DNA of 64,000 bases, from NCBI GenBank assembly GCA_965153355.1, contig OZ231127.1, positions 100,192,001-100,256,000 on the forward strand. Direction: 5' to 3'. This DNA comes from Flaccisagitta enflata (taxonomy: Eukaryota > Chaetognatha > Sagittoidea > Aphragmophora). Positions 11,196-22,159 of this stretch are shown here, one piece after another. A program made the position numbers and the translations under genes. Within the stretch, counting starts at the first letter, position 1; every line of letters starts with the position of its first letter. Below the pieces are notes generated by a model. That model had not been told where the DNA came from, ran no database searches, and was given only the letters and a program-made list of their open reading frames with translations.

Positions 11196-12200
11196 TAACC
11201 GGCTGCATGGCATAAAAATGCACATTTTTCATGTGTCTTTGGGAACCATTAAAAAATGATACTTTCTTTTGCATAAATTTTTGCACTTTTATTGCATAAA
11301 TTCATGCCAAAACTGGAAATAAATTTATGGGCTATAAGTAGCCATGAATTTATGGCAGAAAAAAGCACATTTTTTATGATTTTTTTTTTAATAATAAAAA
11401 AAGGATATGTTTTTTTGCATAGATTTATGCAATTTTTTGCATTTATTTATGACAAAAAGTGATCATGAATATATGGGCAAAAAAATGCATCTTTTTTAGT
11501 TGCGGACACGCAACTCTATAAGAGGCTTTGTCCGTCCGTCCGTCCATCCGTCCGTCGGTCGGTGAGCACGAGTCGAAAAGTGTGAAAACGCGCATTTCCG
11601 CTCCTGCCCACCTGTCCGCAACTGGTGGCCGTGTATCCGGCCTTGTTATGATTTTCTTTGGATTCATAGAAAATTATACGTTTTTTTGCATAAATTTATG
11701 CAATTTTTTTGCATTGATTTATGACAAAAAGTTACCATAAATTAATGGGCAATAGGTTTCCATAAATTTATGGCATAAAAATGCACAGTTTGCATGTGTT
11801 TATGGGAACTATAAAAAATAAAATGTTTTTTTGCATACATTTATGCACTTTTATCGCATAGATTTATGCCAAAAACTGACCATAAACTTATGGAAACTTT
11901 GTTCAACGACATTGCACATATGGAAACTTTGTAATCATAAAAATTCGTTTGTTTTTGCATAATTTTATGGAAAAAATTCCCATGAATTCATTGTTACCTA
12001 TTGCCCATAAATTCATGGCATTTTTTGGGCCATAATCTATGCTTAAAAAAGTACCATGAATTTATGGCAAAAAAATACCTTAGATTTATGGCCATAAAAT
12101 CGCCAGAAATCGCCAGAAATTGCCAGAAAGTGCCAGAAATTTAAGGCCAAAAATGACCATAAATTTATGGCCATGAAATCGACATAAATTATGCAATTCT
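11196..12200. repeat. Degenerate palindromic array (CATAAATTTATG)
   Basis: Dozens of short palindromes of the type GCATAAATTTATGC and CCATGAATTTATGG alternate every 20-40 bases on both strands, interrupted by HINE-like element 7. Each unit is its own inverse, so the array can extrude many small hairpins. It resembles in style, not sequence, the TTAATTAAC array at 42-44 kb. Confidence 0.8.
11498..11645 (+). mobile_element. HINE-like element 7
   Basis: 148 bp: AGTTGCGGAC-ACGCAACT, GTCCGTCC repeats, 3' subTIR GTCCGCAACT, hairpin GGCCG-TGTATC-CGGCC, end TTG. It is inserted in a run of six T inside the palindromic array. Confidence 0.9.
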
Positions 12201-12224
12201 GCGGGGGTATGATATATCTCAACT

Positions 12225-12505
12225 CTTTGTGATAAGTTTTTTCAGTAATTTTGAGTGCAGATTTGATCTCAGATAGTGGTTTCCGGTTTGTTTGATATGT
12301 CACACTATATACTTTCGAAAAAGAAATAAAAACTGATTTTTTGGTCATATCATTACATAAAACAATGTTAAAATACCAAAATTAACTTTTTATTTCTTTT
12401 GCAAAAGTACATAGTGTGACATATCAAACAAACCGGAAACCACTATCTGAGATCAATTCTGCAAACAAAATTAGTGAAAAAGTCAATCACAAAAAGTTTT
12501 TAAAT
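12225..12505. mobile_element. Foldback repeat
   Basis: 12231-12325 and 12396-12495 are inverted copies (TCAGATAGTGGTTTCCGG and its inverse; TATGTCACACTATATAC and its inverse). The GTCACACTATA core also occurs in the foldback at 2005-2638, so the two may be distantly related. Borders and target duplication are not clear. Confidence 0.6.
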
Positions 12506-12661
12506 ATCTTAAAAAGCGCCCCTAAAAAGATTTCATTTTTCTTAGATATGTGTCATATGCACCATCAGGGTTCTGAAACCATCCAAATTAGTGCCAATCA
12601 GGTCAACTAGTGTCAAGCTCTGGGCGGCAGTGCGTATATCAGCACTTATGTTGCAACTCAC

Positions 12662-12771
12662 CACATCCCATCTTGGACGCCCGTAGTTCGTTCTCTCCGA
12701 AAGTTTACTCGTTGGATCCGGCAAATCTTGATTTTGATCTTTCTTGATAAGCGATTTGACTCGATCAGGGG
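12662..12771 (-). CDS. NADPH oxidase (NOX family), C-terminal exon 2 of 2 seen
   Basis: This 110-bp exon follows the exon at 12913-13042 across a 141-bp intron (12772-12912). Its acceptor is ...TTTTTCACCGACCAG and its donor GTG|GTGAGT, both canonical, and the phase (one base carried over) joins the exons without a stop. It encodes about 37 residues including TNYGRPRWD, which matches the conserved YGRPxWD of the NOX/DUOX NADPH-binding lobe. The enzyme passes electrons from NADPH via FAD and two haems across the membrane to oxygen. The final exon, with the CGP motif and the ENF terminus, is not found downstream; repeats fill 11.2-12.5 kb. Whether the locus is a complete gene cannot be told from this window. 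Confidence 0.75.
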
Positions 12772-12912
12772 CTGGTCGGTGAAAAAGAAAGGGAAGGTAT
12801 GAGTACTTGGCCCAATCACTGGCAAACACGGGTGGCACATGATTGATTGATTGATTTATTGAGTGAATGATTATGGGAAAAAAATAAATCAAAATATCAA
12901 AATCTTTTCTAC

Positions 12913-13042
12913 CTTTCTTCCAGCCTCTTGTTAGGTGAATATGGATGTCAATAAGCCCCCTCTTTTCCATTTCAATTTCATGGAGAATGTCGAAAAACCA
13001 CTCAAAGCATTCCATGCTAGGGCATAACCAGAAAAGATGTAC
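12913..13042 (-). CDS. NADPH oxidase (NOX family), C-terminal exon 1 of 2 seen
   Basis: A 130-bp exon with acceptor TTTGTTTCAG (bases 13050-13043) and donor AAAG|GTAGAA at 12912. The peptide begins VHLFWLCP, continues with CFEWFFDILHEIE and ends with IHIHLTRGWKK. This is the conserved NOX block (family pattern VxFxWLCR...FEWFADLL...LE...xxIYLTGW) between the GxGVTP loop and YGRPxWD. It is one of the few stretches in the window with non-transposon homology. Upstream exons coding the GxGVTP loop, FAD site and transmembrane haem domain were not found; the adjacent 13.4-22 kb is repeat-packed, so introns may be very long. NOX2-, NOX5- or DUOX-type cannot be settled from these residues. A silent pseudogene fragment is possible but the frame and splice sites are intact. 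Confidence 0.78.
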
Positions 13043-13383
13043 CTGAAACAAAAAAAAATCTTGAAAACCCTGCACGGTTGAAGAGGCGCCAAAAGTCTAC
13101 CACCATTGCTACAGCAAAAGTTACTCGCTGGATGAAATCTGCTGTTTAAAGTTTTAAGTAATAGGGGAATTTAAATTGTTATCAAAGTGATTTGTTATAT
13201 TAGAACTAGAATCCCCAAATTCACCCCGTTTATCTCAGTTAATGATTCCATTAAACTTTTCTTTCTTTTTTTGCACTGGGTAAAAACAGTGGGAACCCGA
13301 TTTAACGACCTTGGAGGGACTGGAGAATTTTGGTCGTTAAATCCAAAAGCTGTTAACTTGAATAATTATTTTCAGATATTTTT

Positions 13384-15195
13384 AGTCGCGTGCACGCGAC
13401 TCTACAACCCGCTTTGTCCGTCGGTTGGTCGGTCGGTCGGTCGGTCGGTTGGTCGGTCGGTCGGTCAGTCACACTTTACTTTTTTTTATTAATTTTATTT
13501 CTTTAAGTCACTTTTAGTCATTTTTAGTCATTCTAAGTCATTCTAAGTCATTTTAAGTCATTCTAAGTCATTCTAAGTCATTCTAAGTCATTTTAAGCCA
13601 TTATTGTCATTTTAGTCAATATAGTCCTTTTCATCATTTTAAGTCATTCTATGTTATTTAAAGTTATTTTAAGTCATTTCAAGTGATTTTAAGTCATTTC
13701 AAGTGATTTTAAGGCATTTTAAGTCATTCCAAGTCATTTTAAGTAATTATTGTCATTTTAGTCAATATACTCCTTTTCATCATTTTAAGTCATTTTAAGT
13801 CATTCGAAGTCATTTTATGTCATTATAAGTCACTATACATCATTTTAAGTCATTTTTAGTCATTCTAAGTCATTCTCAGAATTTTAGTCATTTTAGTCAA
13901 TATAGTCATTTCACTTTTTATTTACATAATTATAGGTAATTATAGGTCATTATGCAATTTTGGGTAATCATAGGTAATTATAGGTCATTAAAGGTCACTA
14001 TGCAATTACAGGTAATATAGGTCATTATAGGTAATCATAGGTCATTGTAGGTAATTATAGGTAATTATAGGTCATTATGTAATTATAGGTAATTATAGGT
14101 CATTATAGGTAATTATAGGTTATTATGCAATTATAGGTCATTATTGGTAATCATAGGTCAGTATGTAATCATAGGTAATTGTAGTTAATTATAGATGATT
14201 ATAGGTAATTATAGGTAATTACAGGTAATTATAGGTCATTATATAATTTTAGGTCATTATAGGTTATTATAAGGTCAATATAGGTCATTGGACGTCATTA
14301 TAGGTCATTATTGGTAATTATAGGTCATTATGTAATAATAGATAATCATAGGTAATTAAAGGTAATTATAGATCATTATAGGTAATTAAAGGTCATTATG
14401 TAATAATAGGTAATTATAGGTCATTTTAGATAATTTTAGGTAATCATAGGTCATTATGAAATTATGGGTAATCATAGGTAATCAAAGGTCATTAAAGGTA
14501 ATTATAGGTCATTATGTAATAATAGGTAATTATAGGTAATCATAGGTCATTATAGGTAATTATATGTAAATAGACAATTATAGGTAATTATATATCAATA
14601 TTCAATTTTAGGTAATTATAGCTAATCATAGGTAATTATAGGTAATTATAGGTCATTATGTAATTACAGTTAATTATTGGTAATCATAGGTCATTTAAGG
14701 TCATTATGTTATTAAAGGTAGTTATGGGTAGTTATGGGTAATCATAGGTCATAATAGGTAATTATTGGTCCTTATGTAATTATAGGTAATCATAGGTCTT
14801 CATAGGTACTCATAGGTATTTACTTAATTATGGGTAATTATAGGTAATTGTAGGTAACTATAGGTAATCATAGGTCATTATAGGTAATTATAGATCATTA
14901 TGTTATTATAGGTAATTGTGGGTAATTTTGGGTAATCATACCTCATTACAGGTAATTATTGGTCTATATGTAATTATAGGTAATCACAGGTCTTTATAGG
15001 TACTTATAGGTCATTATTTGATTATGGGTAATTATAGGTAATCATAGGTAGTTATAGGTAATCATAGGTCATTATAGGCAATTATAGGTCAATAGGTAAT
15101 TATAGCCATTATCATCATTACAGGAAATAATGTACTTAAATAATTAGGCAATTATGTAAGTAAGTCTCGCACGCGACTTATAGGTGTTGGCCTTG
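13384..15195 (+). mobile_element. HINE-like element 8 (1.8 kb, satellite-bearing)
   Basis: 5' end is the perfect palindrome AGTCGCGTGCACGCGACT, then GTCGGTCG repeats to 13470 and CACTTTACTTTTTTTTATT. The interior is entirely tandem array (13500-15160). The 3' end is AAGTCTCGCACGCGACT (subTIR GCACGCGACT) plus TATAGGTGTTGGCCTTG. The same variant 3' end is used by element 12 at 22159. Confidence 0.85.
13500..15160 (+). repeat. Two tandem arrays inside HINE-like element 8
   Basis: 13500-13920 is a ~10-bp array (AAGTCATTYT); 13920-15160 is a ~10-bp array of GGTAATTATA and GGTCATTATA. There is no coding potential. The units differ by a few bases (AAGTCATTTT, GGTCATTATA), as if one evolved from the other. 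Confidence 0.9.
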
Positions 15196-15453
15196 TTTAG
15201 TATACTTTTAAAAGTTTGTATATATGTTTATAAGATTTCCACAAATCATGCATATAGTTTCTTTGCAACTGGCCAACAAACTTATATAAGATAAAAAAAA
15301 ACCTCTTCCATAATTAGTATAACATATTTGTAAGTTTTAGAATAATACATGTAATGAATTCTACAACAAATTCTTTCAATCAAAATTCATAACATATCTC
15401 TGAGTTTAGGATAGGGCAACTTCTTTTGTGAAATGTCATTATGTTTAGTTTCT

Positions 15454-16648
15454 AGTCGCGTGCTACGCGACTCTACACCCCGCTTTGTCGGTCGGTCCGT
15501 CTGTCCATTAGTCTGTCCATCCGTCGGTCCCTCCGTCTATCGGTCCATCACACTTTACTTTTTCAGCGTCTAACTATGGCAAAAAAAAAAACCGAACAGT
15601 TACTTCTTTTGCTCATAAATCCTTTGAAAAATCACCCAGTGTGCTGAAATTTTTACTGAAGTTACTTTTTAGTATCATTAAGCATCACTGAAAAAATCAA
15701 TGATGTGCTCTAAACAGTTTCGGAATTATAGAATTTTTAAAAGTGCTTGTCAAAAGATCAGAAATTCAATGTACACACATAAGAATTTACTAAGAATGAA
15801 TAAACAAACTTAAAAAAACCATACTAAATCTAGTCCGATTTTGATGAAATTTGAACTGGAAGTAGACCACATTGTAAGCAGGCTGTGATAAAAATTTCAT
15901 AACAAAACTCCGATTATTTTAGCAGAAACAGCATGTTTTCTAAAACTTTTTTCGTGGTTTTTAGAATGAAGTGAATGAAGATGAAATCTGAAATATAAAT
16001 CGATGCTAAGGCCAGAGTTTTCTACCAATTATCATGATTTTTTAACTGGGAACTTTTGTACATATGATTCATCTCCAGTAAAATTTTTGTGAAGATTGAA
16101 GCATTTTTAGTCCCCCAAATTGCAAAAATATTCTAACAGGAAGCAGAATATTTCTTATCCTGAGCAAGCTTACAATCAACCATTATCTACCCCACTAGAC
16201 TTTATCTGAGTAGATGCGAATTTTGCCTAGTATCAGTAAATATTACCATCAGACTACAGTTCAAAAATCATGACAAAACTCCTAAAACTTTTTGCACAAT
16301 GCCAATTTTACTAAAAATGGTATTATTTTGATTTAGGATAAACGTCATCTCTGGCAGTCCAAAAAAGAGGTGACTTCAGTAAAAACGTGATAACGGCTAA
16401 AGTTTTCAACAGATTTTGATGAAATTTTAACCAGACATAGTCCATATCATGGTTATCATTCACTGTAAATTTTATGCAAATTGGTCAACATCTTCATACT
16501 TTTTTGCTCTCTCAAAAGTTGTTCGGTTTTTTTTTTGCCATAGTTATGGGGTTTTTGGCTTTACCGCTCCTGCCCAAATGCTCCACTGACCTCAAATATG
16601 GCCCCTGCCCACCCGCACGCGACTGGGGTAGCCGTGTATCCAGCCTTG
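15454..16648 (+). mobile_element. HINE-like element 9 (1.2 kb, MITE-bearing)
   Basis: 5' hairpin AGTCGCGT-GCT-ACGCGACT (odd 3-base loop), GTCY-rich stretch 15485-15550, CACTTTACTTTTTCAG, nested MITE (15573-16544), 3' subTIR GCACGCGACT at 16614 and end GCCGTGTATCCAGCCTTG. Without the MITE it would be about 220 bp, the usual size. Confidence 0.85.
15573..16544. mobile_element. 972-bp MITE, TA target, nested in HINE-like element 9
   Basis: TIRs are ACTATGGC, a run of A, then CCGAACA, with the inverse ending at 16544; TA occurs at 15571-15572 and 16545-16546. The interior is AT-rich without a long frame. Tc1/mariner-type non-autonomous element. Confidence 0.85.
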
Positions 16649-16858
16649 TTTAGCTCTTTGTCAAATATTTGTGTGCATATCTAACCTATTTTCATATATC
16701 TCTTTTAAAGAAATATGTTAGTGTATTAAGATATATAAGTTCAAAATTTTGAATTGAAAAAAAAAACAAGGCCGATTCCTTACCAGTCGCGTGCGGTCAT
16801 TAATTCATCATCAACAATGTTGACACTTTTTATACATAACACTTTTTGCAATGACTTT

Positions 16859-17055
16859 ATTAGGTACTTAAGTAGTCAGGTACTTAAGTACTTAGGTACT
16901 TTTGTACTTAGGTACTTTTGTACTTAGGTACTTAAGTACTTAGGAACTTAGGCACTTAGCTATTTAGGTACTTAAGTACTTAGGTATTAAAGCACTTAGG
17001 TACTTAGGTACTTAAGTACTTAAGTACTTAGGTATTTAGGTACTTAGGTACTTAA
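16859..17055. repeat. AAGTACTTAGGTACTT array
   Basis: A ~10-bp self-complementary unit (AAGTACTT) repeated about 20 times; related to the array at 18531-18785. Confidence 0.9.
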
Positions 17056-17208
17056 GGCTTACATTTCCTCAAGATAGTTGAATATTTGAAAATCTGTTTT
17101 CATGACTAATGTGCGTTAAGAGGGTCTCTCTTTCAATTTTCAACTAAAGAGCATTTGCCTGACCCAAATTAAAAGCGAAAACAAAATCAGGAATGCTTTG
17201 GTTAAGCA

Positions 17209-17990
17209 AAGAGGAAAGAATGAAAATCATTAATGTATCGGAAGAGGATTTGAACAACAAGACTTAAGGATGGTGTCTGCCCCGCCTTAACTCTTTTTCT
17301 CTTAACTCTTTTTCCCAGGTCAATGTTTCAAGTAATTAATTTCAATTCTCACCCTGCGCATTATCACATGGGTGGAAAGGGGTGGTTTGGGGGTGCTGGA
17401 GTTAAGATAGGTAATCATACTTGATAGGTGGTGATTTAGAGCAACTGTGTGGGTGGAAAGGGGTGGTTTGGGGGTGCTGGAGTTGAGATAGGTAATTATA
17501 CTTGATAGGTGGTGATTTAGAGCAACTGTGTGGGTGGAAAAGGTTTACAAGAAGATGACTCTTCAATAACTTATGCTTTGCCTGAGAGTTAGAGACTAAA
17601 AAAGTGTTTGGTGAAAAAAAGAGGAAAGAATGTAAATTTAATGTATCGGAAGAGGATTTGAACAAGACTTAGGTGGTGTCTGCCCCGCCTTAACTCTTTT
17701 TCTCTTAACTCTTTTTCCCAGGTCAATGTTTCAAGTAATTAATTTCAATTCTCACCCTGCGCATTATCACATGGGTGGAAAGGGGTGGTTTGGGGGTGCT
17801 GGAGTTGAGATAGGTAATTATACTTGATAGGTGGTGATTTAGAGCAACTGTGTGGGTGGAAAGGGGTGGTTTGGGGGTGCTTGACTTGAGATAGGTAATT
17901 ATACTTGATAGGTGGTGATTTAGAGCAACTGTGCACAGTGCTCATGTCAGGCAATCTACTCACTAGCCACAGACGCTGACTGCTTCAATG
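17209..17990. repeat. Duplicated ~0.4-kb block with ~81-bp tandem units
   Basis: The block at 17209-17600 recurs at 17620-17990 (shared GGAAGAGGATTTGAACAA and CCCGCCTTAACTC). Inside each block an ~81-bp unit containing GGGTGGAAAGGGGTGG is repeated twice. Frames across it are artefacts. Confidence 0.85.
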
Positions 17991-18127
17991 AAATTGTGCT
18001 TTAAAACTGAGAGTTAGGGAGACTAAAAAAGAGTTGATGAAAAAAACTGTTCATAAGTTGTACTTTTACCCTGTATTTTTTACTATTTTTACTTTAATGA
18101 ATCACAAAAAAATGTCAATTTTCCAGA

Positions 18128-18400
18128 TGCTCGCTATCCTGACTGGGGCAACGTAGGAAGCTGAAATTTTTGCTGAAGAGAGAGAAGACATTTGGCTAGG
18201 GTACACCTGAAACAATTTCCCAAAAAAGCTAAAAGCCTCTTTATGGTTACATTTTACAGATTTCCTCTCAGATTTTTTGCATGTACAATATTAAAATCTA
18301 AATTTTTTTTCCAGGTCTACCCCAGCCATATGTCTTCTTTCTCTTCAGTAAAAATTTCAGCGCCCCACATTGCCTCAGTCAGTCTAGCAAGTGTCCTAAA
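18128..18400. repeat. Foldback repeat
   Basis: 18131-18212 and 18312-18395 are inverted copies (TTTTTGCTGAAGAGAGAGAAG against CTTCTTTCTCTTCAGTAAAAA). MITE-like, termini not resolved; lies inside HINE-like element 10. Confidence 0.6.
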
Positions 18401-18530
18401 GATTGCCTATATTTATTATTTTTCAATTTTCTGAAACTTTTTGTAGGGGTTTCTTACACAGGTATTTGACATTGTATAAAAGAAAAAAAGTTTTCAGGGT
18501 CACTTCATTTTGAAGCAACCATAGCCTTAC

Positions 18531-18785
18531 GTACTTAAGTACTTAAGTACTTAAGTATTTAGGTACTTAGGTACATAAGTGACCTTAGGTACTTAACTAC
18601 TTAAGTACTTAAGTACTTAGGTATATAAGTGACCTTAGGTACCTAAGTACCTAAGTATTTAAGTACCCAACTACCCAAGTACCGAGGTACCTAAGTACCT
18701 AAGTACTTAAGTACCTAAGTACCTAAGTACCGAAGTACTAGTACTTAAGTACTTAAGTACTTAAGTACTTAAGTACCTTGAAGTT
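18531..18785. repeat. AAGTACTTAAGTACCT array
   Basis: Same palindromic unit as 16859-17055, placed at the other end of the interior of HINE-like element 10. Confidence 0.9.
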
Positions 18786-18917
18786 ACCTAAAATGACTTG
18801 AAAAAAGCTTCAAAAAAGATATTATTTACAAAAAGCTAAGGGCGACCAAGCGACTGACCGACTGACCATCCAACCGACCGACCGATAGCAGGTCATAGAG
18901 TCACGTAGCACGCGACT

Positions 18918-19663
18918 AAAAATACCTGTTAAGATATTGATGTCACTAAATCTGGTTAGTGTCATCCATGGGATCTAGAAATAGCGACTTTAAATCAGGT
19001 TTGGATGTTACATGGAAACATGGAAACACAATTCATTCCCTCCATGGGGCAAACTGTGGACACAGCAGTATCAATGACTATCTACTCCGATATAGTTACA
19101 CGGGACAAAAGGTGTTGGTATTGCTTTGGAAGACTTGTCCTGGGCAATCCCCGTTAAAATCAATCAAAGTACAATGATATTGTACAAACGAGTAATAAAT
19201 CAAAACAAGAGGTACACGTAAAGAGTAAGAAAAGATGGCAAACTGCATACATATACAGCATTCGCTGTAAATAACGGGACATAAAGAGGATCATTAACAA
19301 TTGTAAAGTCGGTAAAAGAACGCCTCAGGGTGAGCATCATCAAAAACGCGCATCGTCGTCAATAGCCTTCTGGCACCAATAGTCTTCCAGATGGTGGCCA
19401 TGTTTTGTTTAATTTCCCACTTATTGTTTCCGTCTATTCTCGGCCCCATTTTATAAGGATCATCATTTTCCTCAGTAGCATCCTCCTCCAATGTCTTGGT
19501 CCACTACCTTGTCAGCCAGGGCGTATCCCCTGCATCCTGACTGGCTTTCGCGTCGTTGCACTACAAGGACACCTGGTTTGTCACAGATGTCAGTCAGTTC
19601 CGTAATATGAGAAAAAGAAGAGGCGCTTTGTTTTTTCCCCTGCTTTTCGTTTTCTTCATTTTT
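18918..19663. other. Short non-repetitive stretch, no recognised gene
   Basis: Contains frames of 60-72 codons: plus 18959-19177, and minus 19294-19491 with a rather protein-like composition ending in FFYRLYNC. None shows a domain I recognise and none is supported by splice signals I can defend. It could be host exon sequence or an old transposon. Confidence 0.25.
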
Positions 19664-21777
19664 AGTCGCGTGCACGCGACTATAACCCGCTCTGTCGGTC
19701 CGTAGGTCCGTCGGTCCGTCGGTCGGTCGGTCCGTAACACTTAGCTTTTTTTCATCGTTTTACATCATTTTAGGGTATTTTGCGTCATTTTAAGTCATTT
19801 TAAGTCATTTTAAGTCATTTCCAGTCATTTTCAGTTAATTCTAGTCACTTAAGTCATTTTGTCATTTTTTGTCATTTTTTTCATTTTATGTGATTATAAG
19901 TCATTTTAAGTCATTCTTAGTCATTCTAAGTTAATTTTAAGTCATTCTAAGTCGTTACAAGTCATTCTAAGTCATTCTAAGTCACTCTAAGTTATTTTTT
20001 GGCTTTGTAGTTTTTAGTAACACATTGCTTTTTTGTGTCGCTTTTGGTAAATTTTGGTCGTCTGGAGTTATTTTGAGTAATTTCTTTGTTGTTTTTGGTC
20101 ATTTTTGGTTGCTTTAGGTCATTTTTGGTTGCTTTTAGTCATTTTTGGTCATTTTTGATCATTTACGTCACTTTTTTCATTAAAGTGATTTGTGTCGTTT
20201 TTGGGCATTTAAAACAGTTTTAAGTCATTTGAAGTCATTTTGGAACATTTCAGGTCATTTTTGGTCATTTAACATGGTTTTTTGGTATGTTTTGGTCTTT
20301 TATGTTTTTTGGTTTTTGGTTTTTGGTTTTTGGTTTTTGGTTTTTGGTTTTTGGTTTTTGGTTTTTGGTTTTTGATTTTTGATTTTTTGTTTTTGGTTTT
20401 TGTTTTTTTGGTTTCTTGTTTTTTTGGTTTTGGGTTTTTGGGTTTTTTGTCTTTTTGTTTTTTGTTTTCTGTTTTCTGTTTTCTGTTTTTTGTTGTTTGT
20501 TGTTTGTTGTTTGATTTTTGTTTTTTGTTTTTTTCTTTTTTGTTTTTTGTTTTTTGTTTTTGTTTTTTGTTTTTTGTTTTTTTTTGTTTTTTTTTTGTTT
20601 TTTCTTTTTTGTTTTGTTTTTGTTTTTGTTTTTGTTTTTTTTTGTTTTTTTTTAATTTTTTGGTGATTTATGTTTTTTTGGTATGATTTGGTCATTTAGG
20701 TTTTTTGGTACGTTTTGGTCATATATGTCATTTCAAGTCTGCTGGTTTCAATCTGCTGGTTTCAGTCTGCTGGTTTCAGTCTGTTGGTTAAAGTTGCCTG
20801 GTTTAAGTTTGCTGGTTTAAGTTGGTTGGTTTAAGTTGGCTGGTTTAGGTTGGCTGGTTTAAGTCTGCTGGTTTAAGTCGGCTGGCTTAAGTCAGCTGAC
20901 TTAAGTCGGCTGGCTTAAGTCGGCTGGTATAAGTTGGCTGGTTTAAGTTGGCTGGTTTAAGTTGGCTGGTTTAAGTTGGCCGGTTTAAGTTGGCTGGTTT
21001 AAATTGGTTGGTTTAAATCGGCTGGTTTAAGTCGGCTGGTTTACGTCTGCTGGTTTAAGTCTGCTGGTTTAAGTTGACTGTTCAAAATTGGCTGGTTTAA
21101 GTCAGCTGGTTTTAGTCTGCTGGTTTAAGTCTGCTGGTTTAAGTCTGCTGGTTTAAGTCTGCTGGTTTAAGTCTGCTGGTTCAAGTCTGCTGGTTTGAGT
21201 CTGCTGGTTTAAGTCTGCTGGTTTAAGTCTGCTAGTTTAAGTCTGCTGGTTTAAGTCTGCTGGTTTAAGTCTGCTGGTTTAAGTCTGCTGGTTTAAGTCT
21301 GCTGGTTTAAGTCTGCTGGTTTAAGTCTGCTGGTTTAAGTCTGCTGGTTTAGGTCTGCTGGTTTAAGTCTGCTGGTTTAAGTCTGCTGGTTTTAAGTCTG
21401 CTGGTTTTAAGTCTGCTGGTTTAAATCTGGTTTAAGTCTGGTTTAAGTCTGGTTTAAGTCTGGTATAAGTCTGGTTTAAGTCTGGTTTGAGTCTGGTTTC
21501 AGTCTGGTTTAAGGCTGGTTTGAGTCTGGCTTGAGTCTGGTTTACGTCTGATTTAAGTCTGGTTAAAGTCTGGTTTAAGTCTGGTTTAGGTCTGGTTTAG
21601 GTCTGGTTTAGGTCTGGTTCAGGTCTGGTTTATGTCTGGTTTATGTCTGATTTAGGTCTGGTTTAGGTCTGGTTTAGGACTGGTTTAGGTCTGGTTTATG
21701 TTCTGGTTTCGGTCTGGTTTAAGTCTGATTCTTGATAAAAAGATGTAATTAGGAGTCAGGCCAGTTCAGTTATTTTT
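19664..21777 (+). mobile_element. HINE-like element 11 (5' end plus 2 kb of arrays, no 3' end)
   Basis: The 5' palindrome AGTCGCGTGCACGCGACT is followed by GTCGGTCC repeats and TAACACTTAGC, then arrays: AAGTCATTTT (19745-20270), GTTTTTG (20295-20665) and the GTCTGCTGGTTTAA/GTCTGGTTTAA arrays. No matching 3' terminus occurs before a second 5' terminus at 21778. Either element 12 landed in its interior and the 3' end is lost, or both 5' ends share the 3' end at 22159. Confidence 0.65.
20735..21725 (+). repeat. 14-bp array switching to an 11-bp array
   Basis: 20735-21420 is GTCTGCTGGTTTAA repeated some 45 times; from 21425 the unit becomes GTCTGGTTTAA, i.e. the same unit minus CTG. The switch is abrupt. 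Confidence 0.9.
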
Positions 21778-22159
21778 AGTCGCGTGCACGCGACTCTACA
21801 ACCCGCTTTGTTGGTCCGTCCGTCCGTCGGTCCGTCCATCCGTCGGTCCGTCCGTCTGTCTGTCGGTCCGTCCGTCACACTTTACTTTTTTGTACTATAA
21901 CGTCAACTCTTAGGTCATTTTAAGTCATTTTAAGTCATTTATAGTTATTCTAAGTCATTTTGAGTCAGTCTAAGTCATTTTAAGTCATTTTAAGTCATTT
22001 TAAGTTATTTTAAGTTATTTTTGGTTTTTTGGTTTTTTAGTCATTTTAAGTCAATCTTGGTCATTTTAGGTCATTCTAAGTCATTGAAAGTCATTCTAAG
22101 TCATTCTAAGTCACTCTTTGCCTGTAAGTCTCGCACGCGACTTATAGGTGTTGGCCTTG
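21778..22159 (+). mobile_element. HINE-like element 12 (satellite-bearing)
   Basis: AGTCGCGTGCACGCGACT, GTCCGTCC repeats, CACTTTACTTTTTTGT, a ~10-bp AAGTCATTTT array, then GTCTCGCACGCGACTTATAG and GTGTTGGCCTTG. Its 3' end is virtually identical to that of element 8 (15160-15195). Confidence 0.85.

Larger units (their letters stand above)
16767..18917 (-). mobile_element. HINE-like element 10 (2.15 kb, satellite-bearing, minus)
   Basis: Read on the minus strand: 5' AGTCGCGTGCTACGTGACT (ending at 18917), GTCGGTCGGTTGGATGG repeats, interior arrays, then 3' subTIR GCACGCGACT and end CGGCCTTG (16767) before a T-run. The two termini lie 2.1 kb apart with matching subTIRs, so I read them as one element. 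The interior holds AAGTACTT arrays at both ends, a duplicated 0.4-kb block and a foldback. Confidence 0.75.

Noticed and set aside
20282-20695. 134-residue hydrophobic Phe/Leu/Val/Cys frame as a membrane protein
   Set aside because: Comes from a GTTTTTG array; both strands are open for the same reason.
20735-21725. CRISPR array
   Set aside because: Units are 11-14 bp without spacers, in a eukaryotic context; a simple tandem array.
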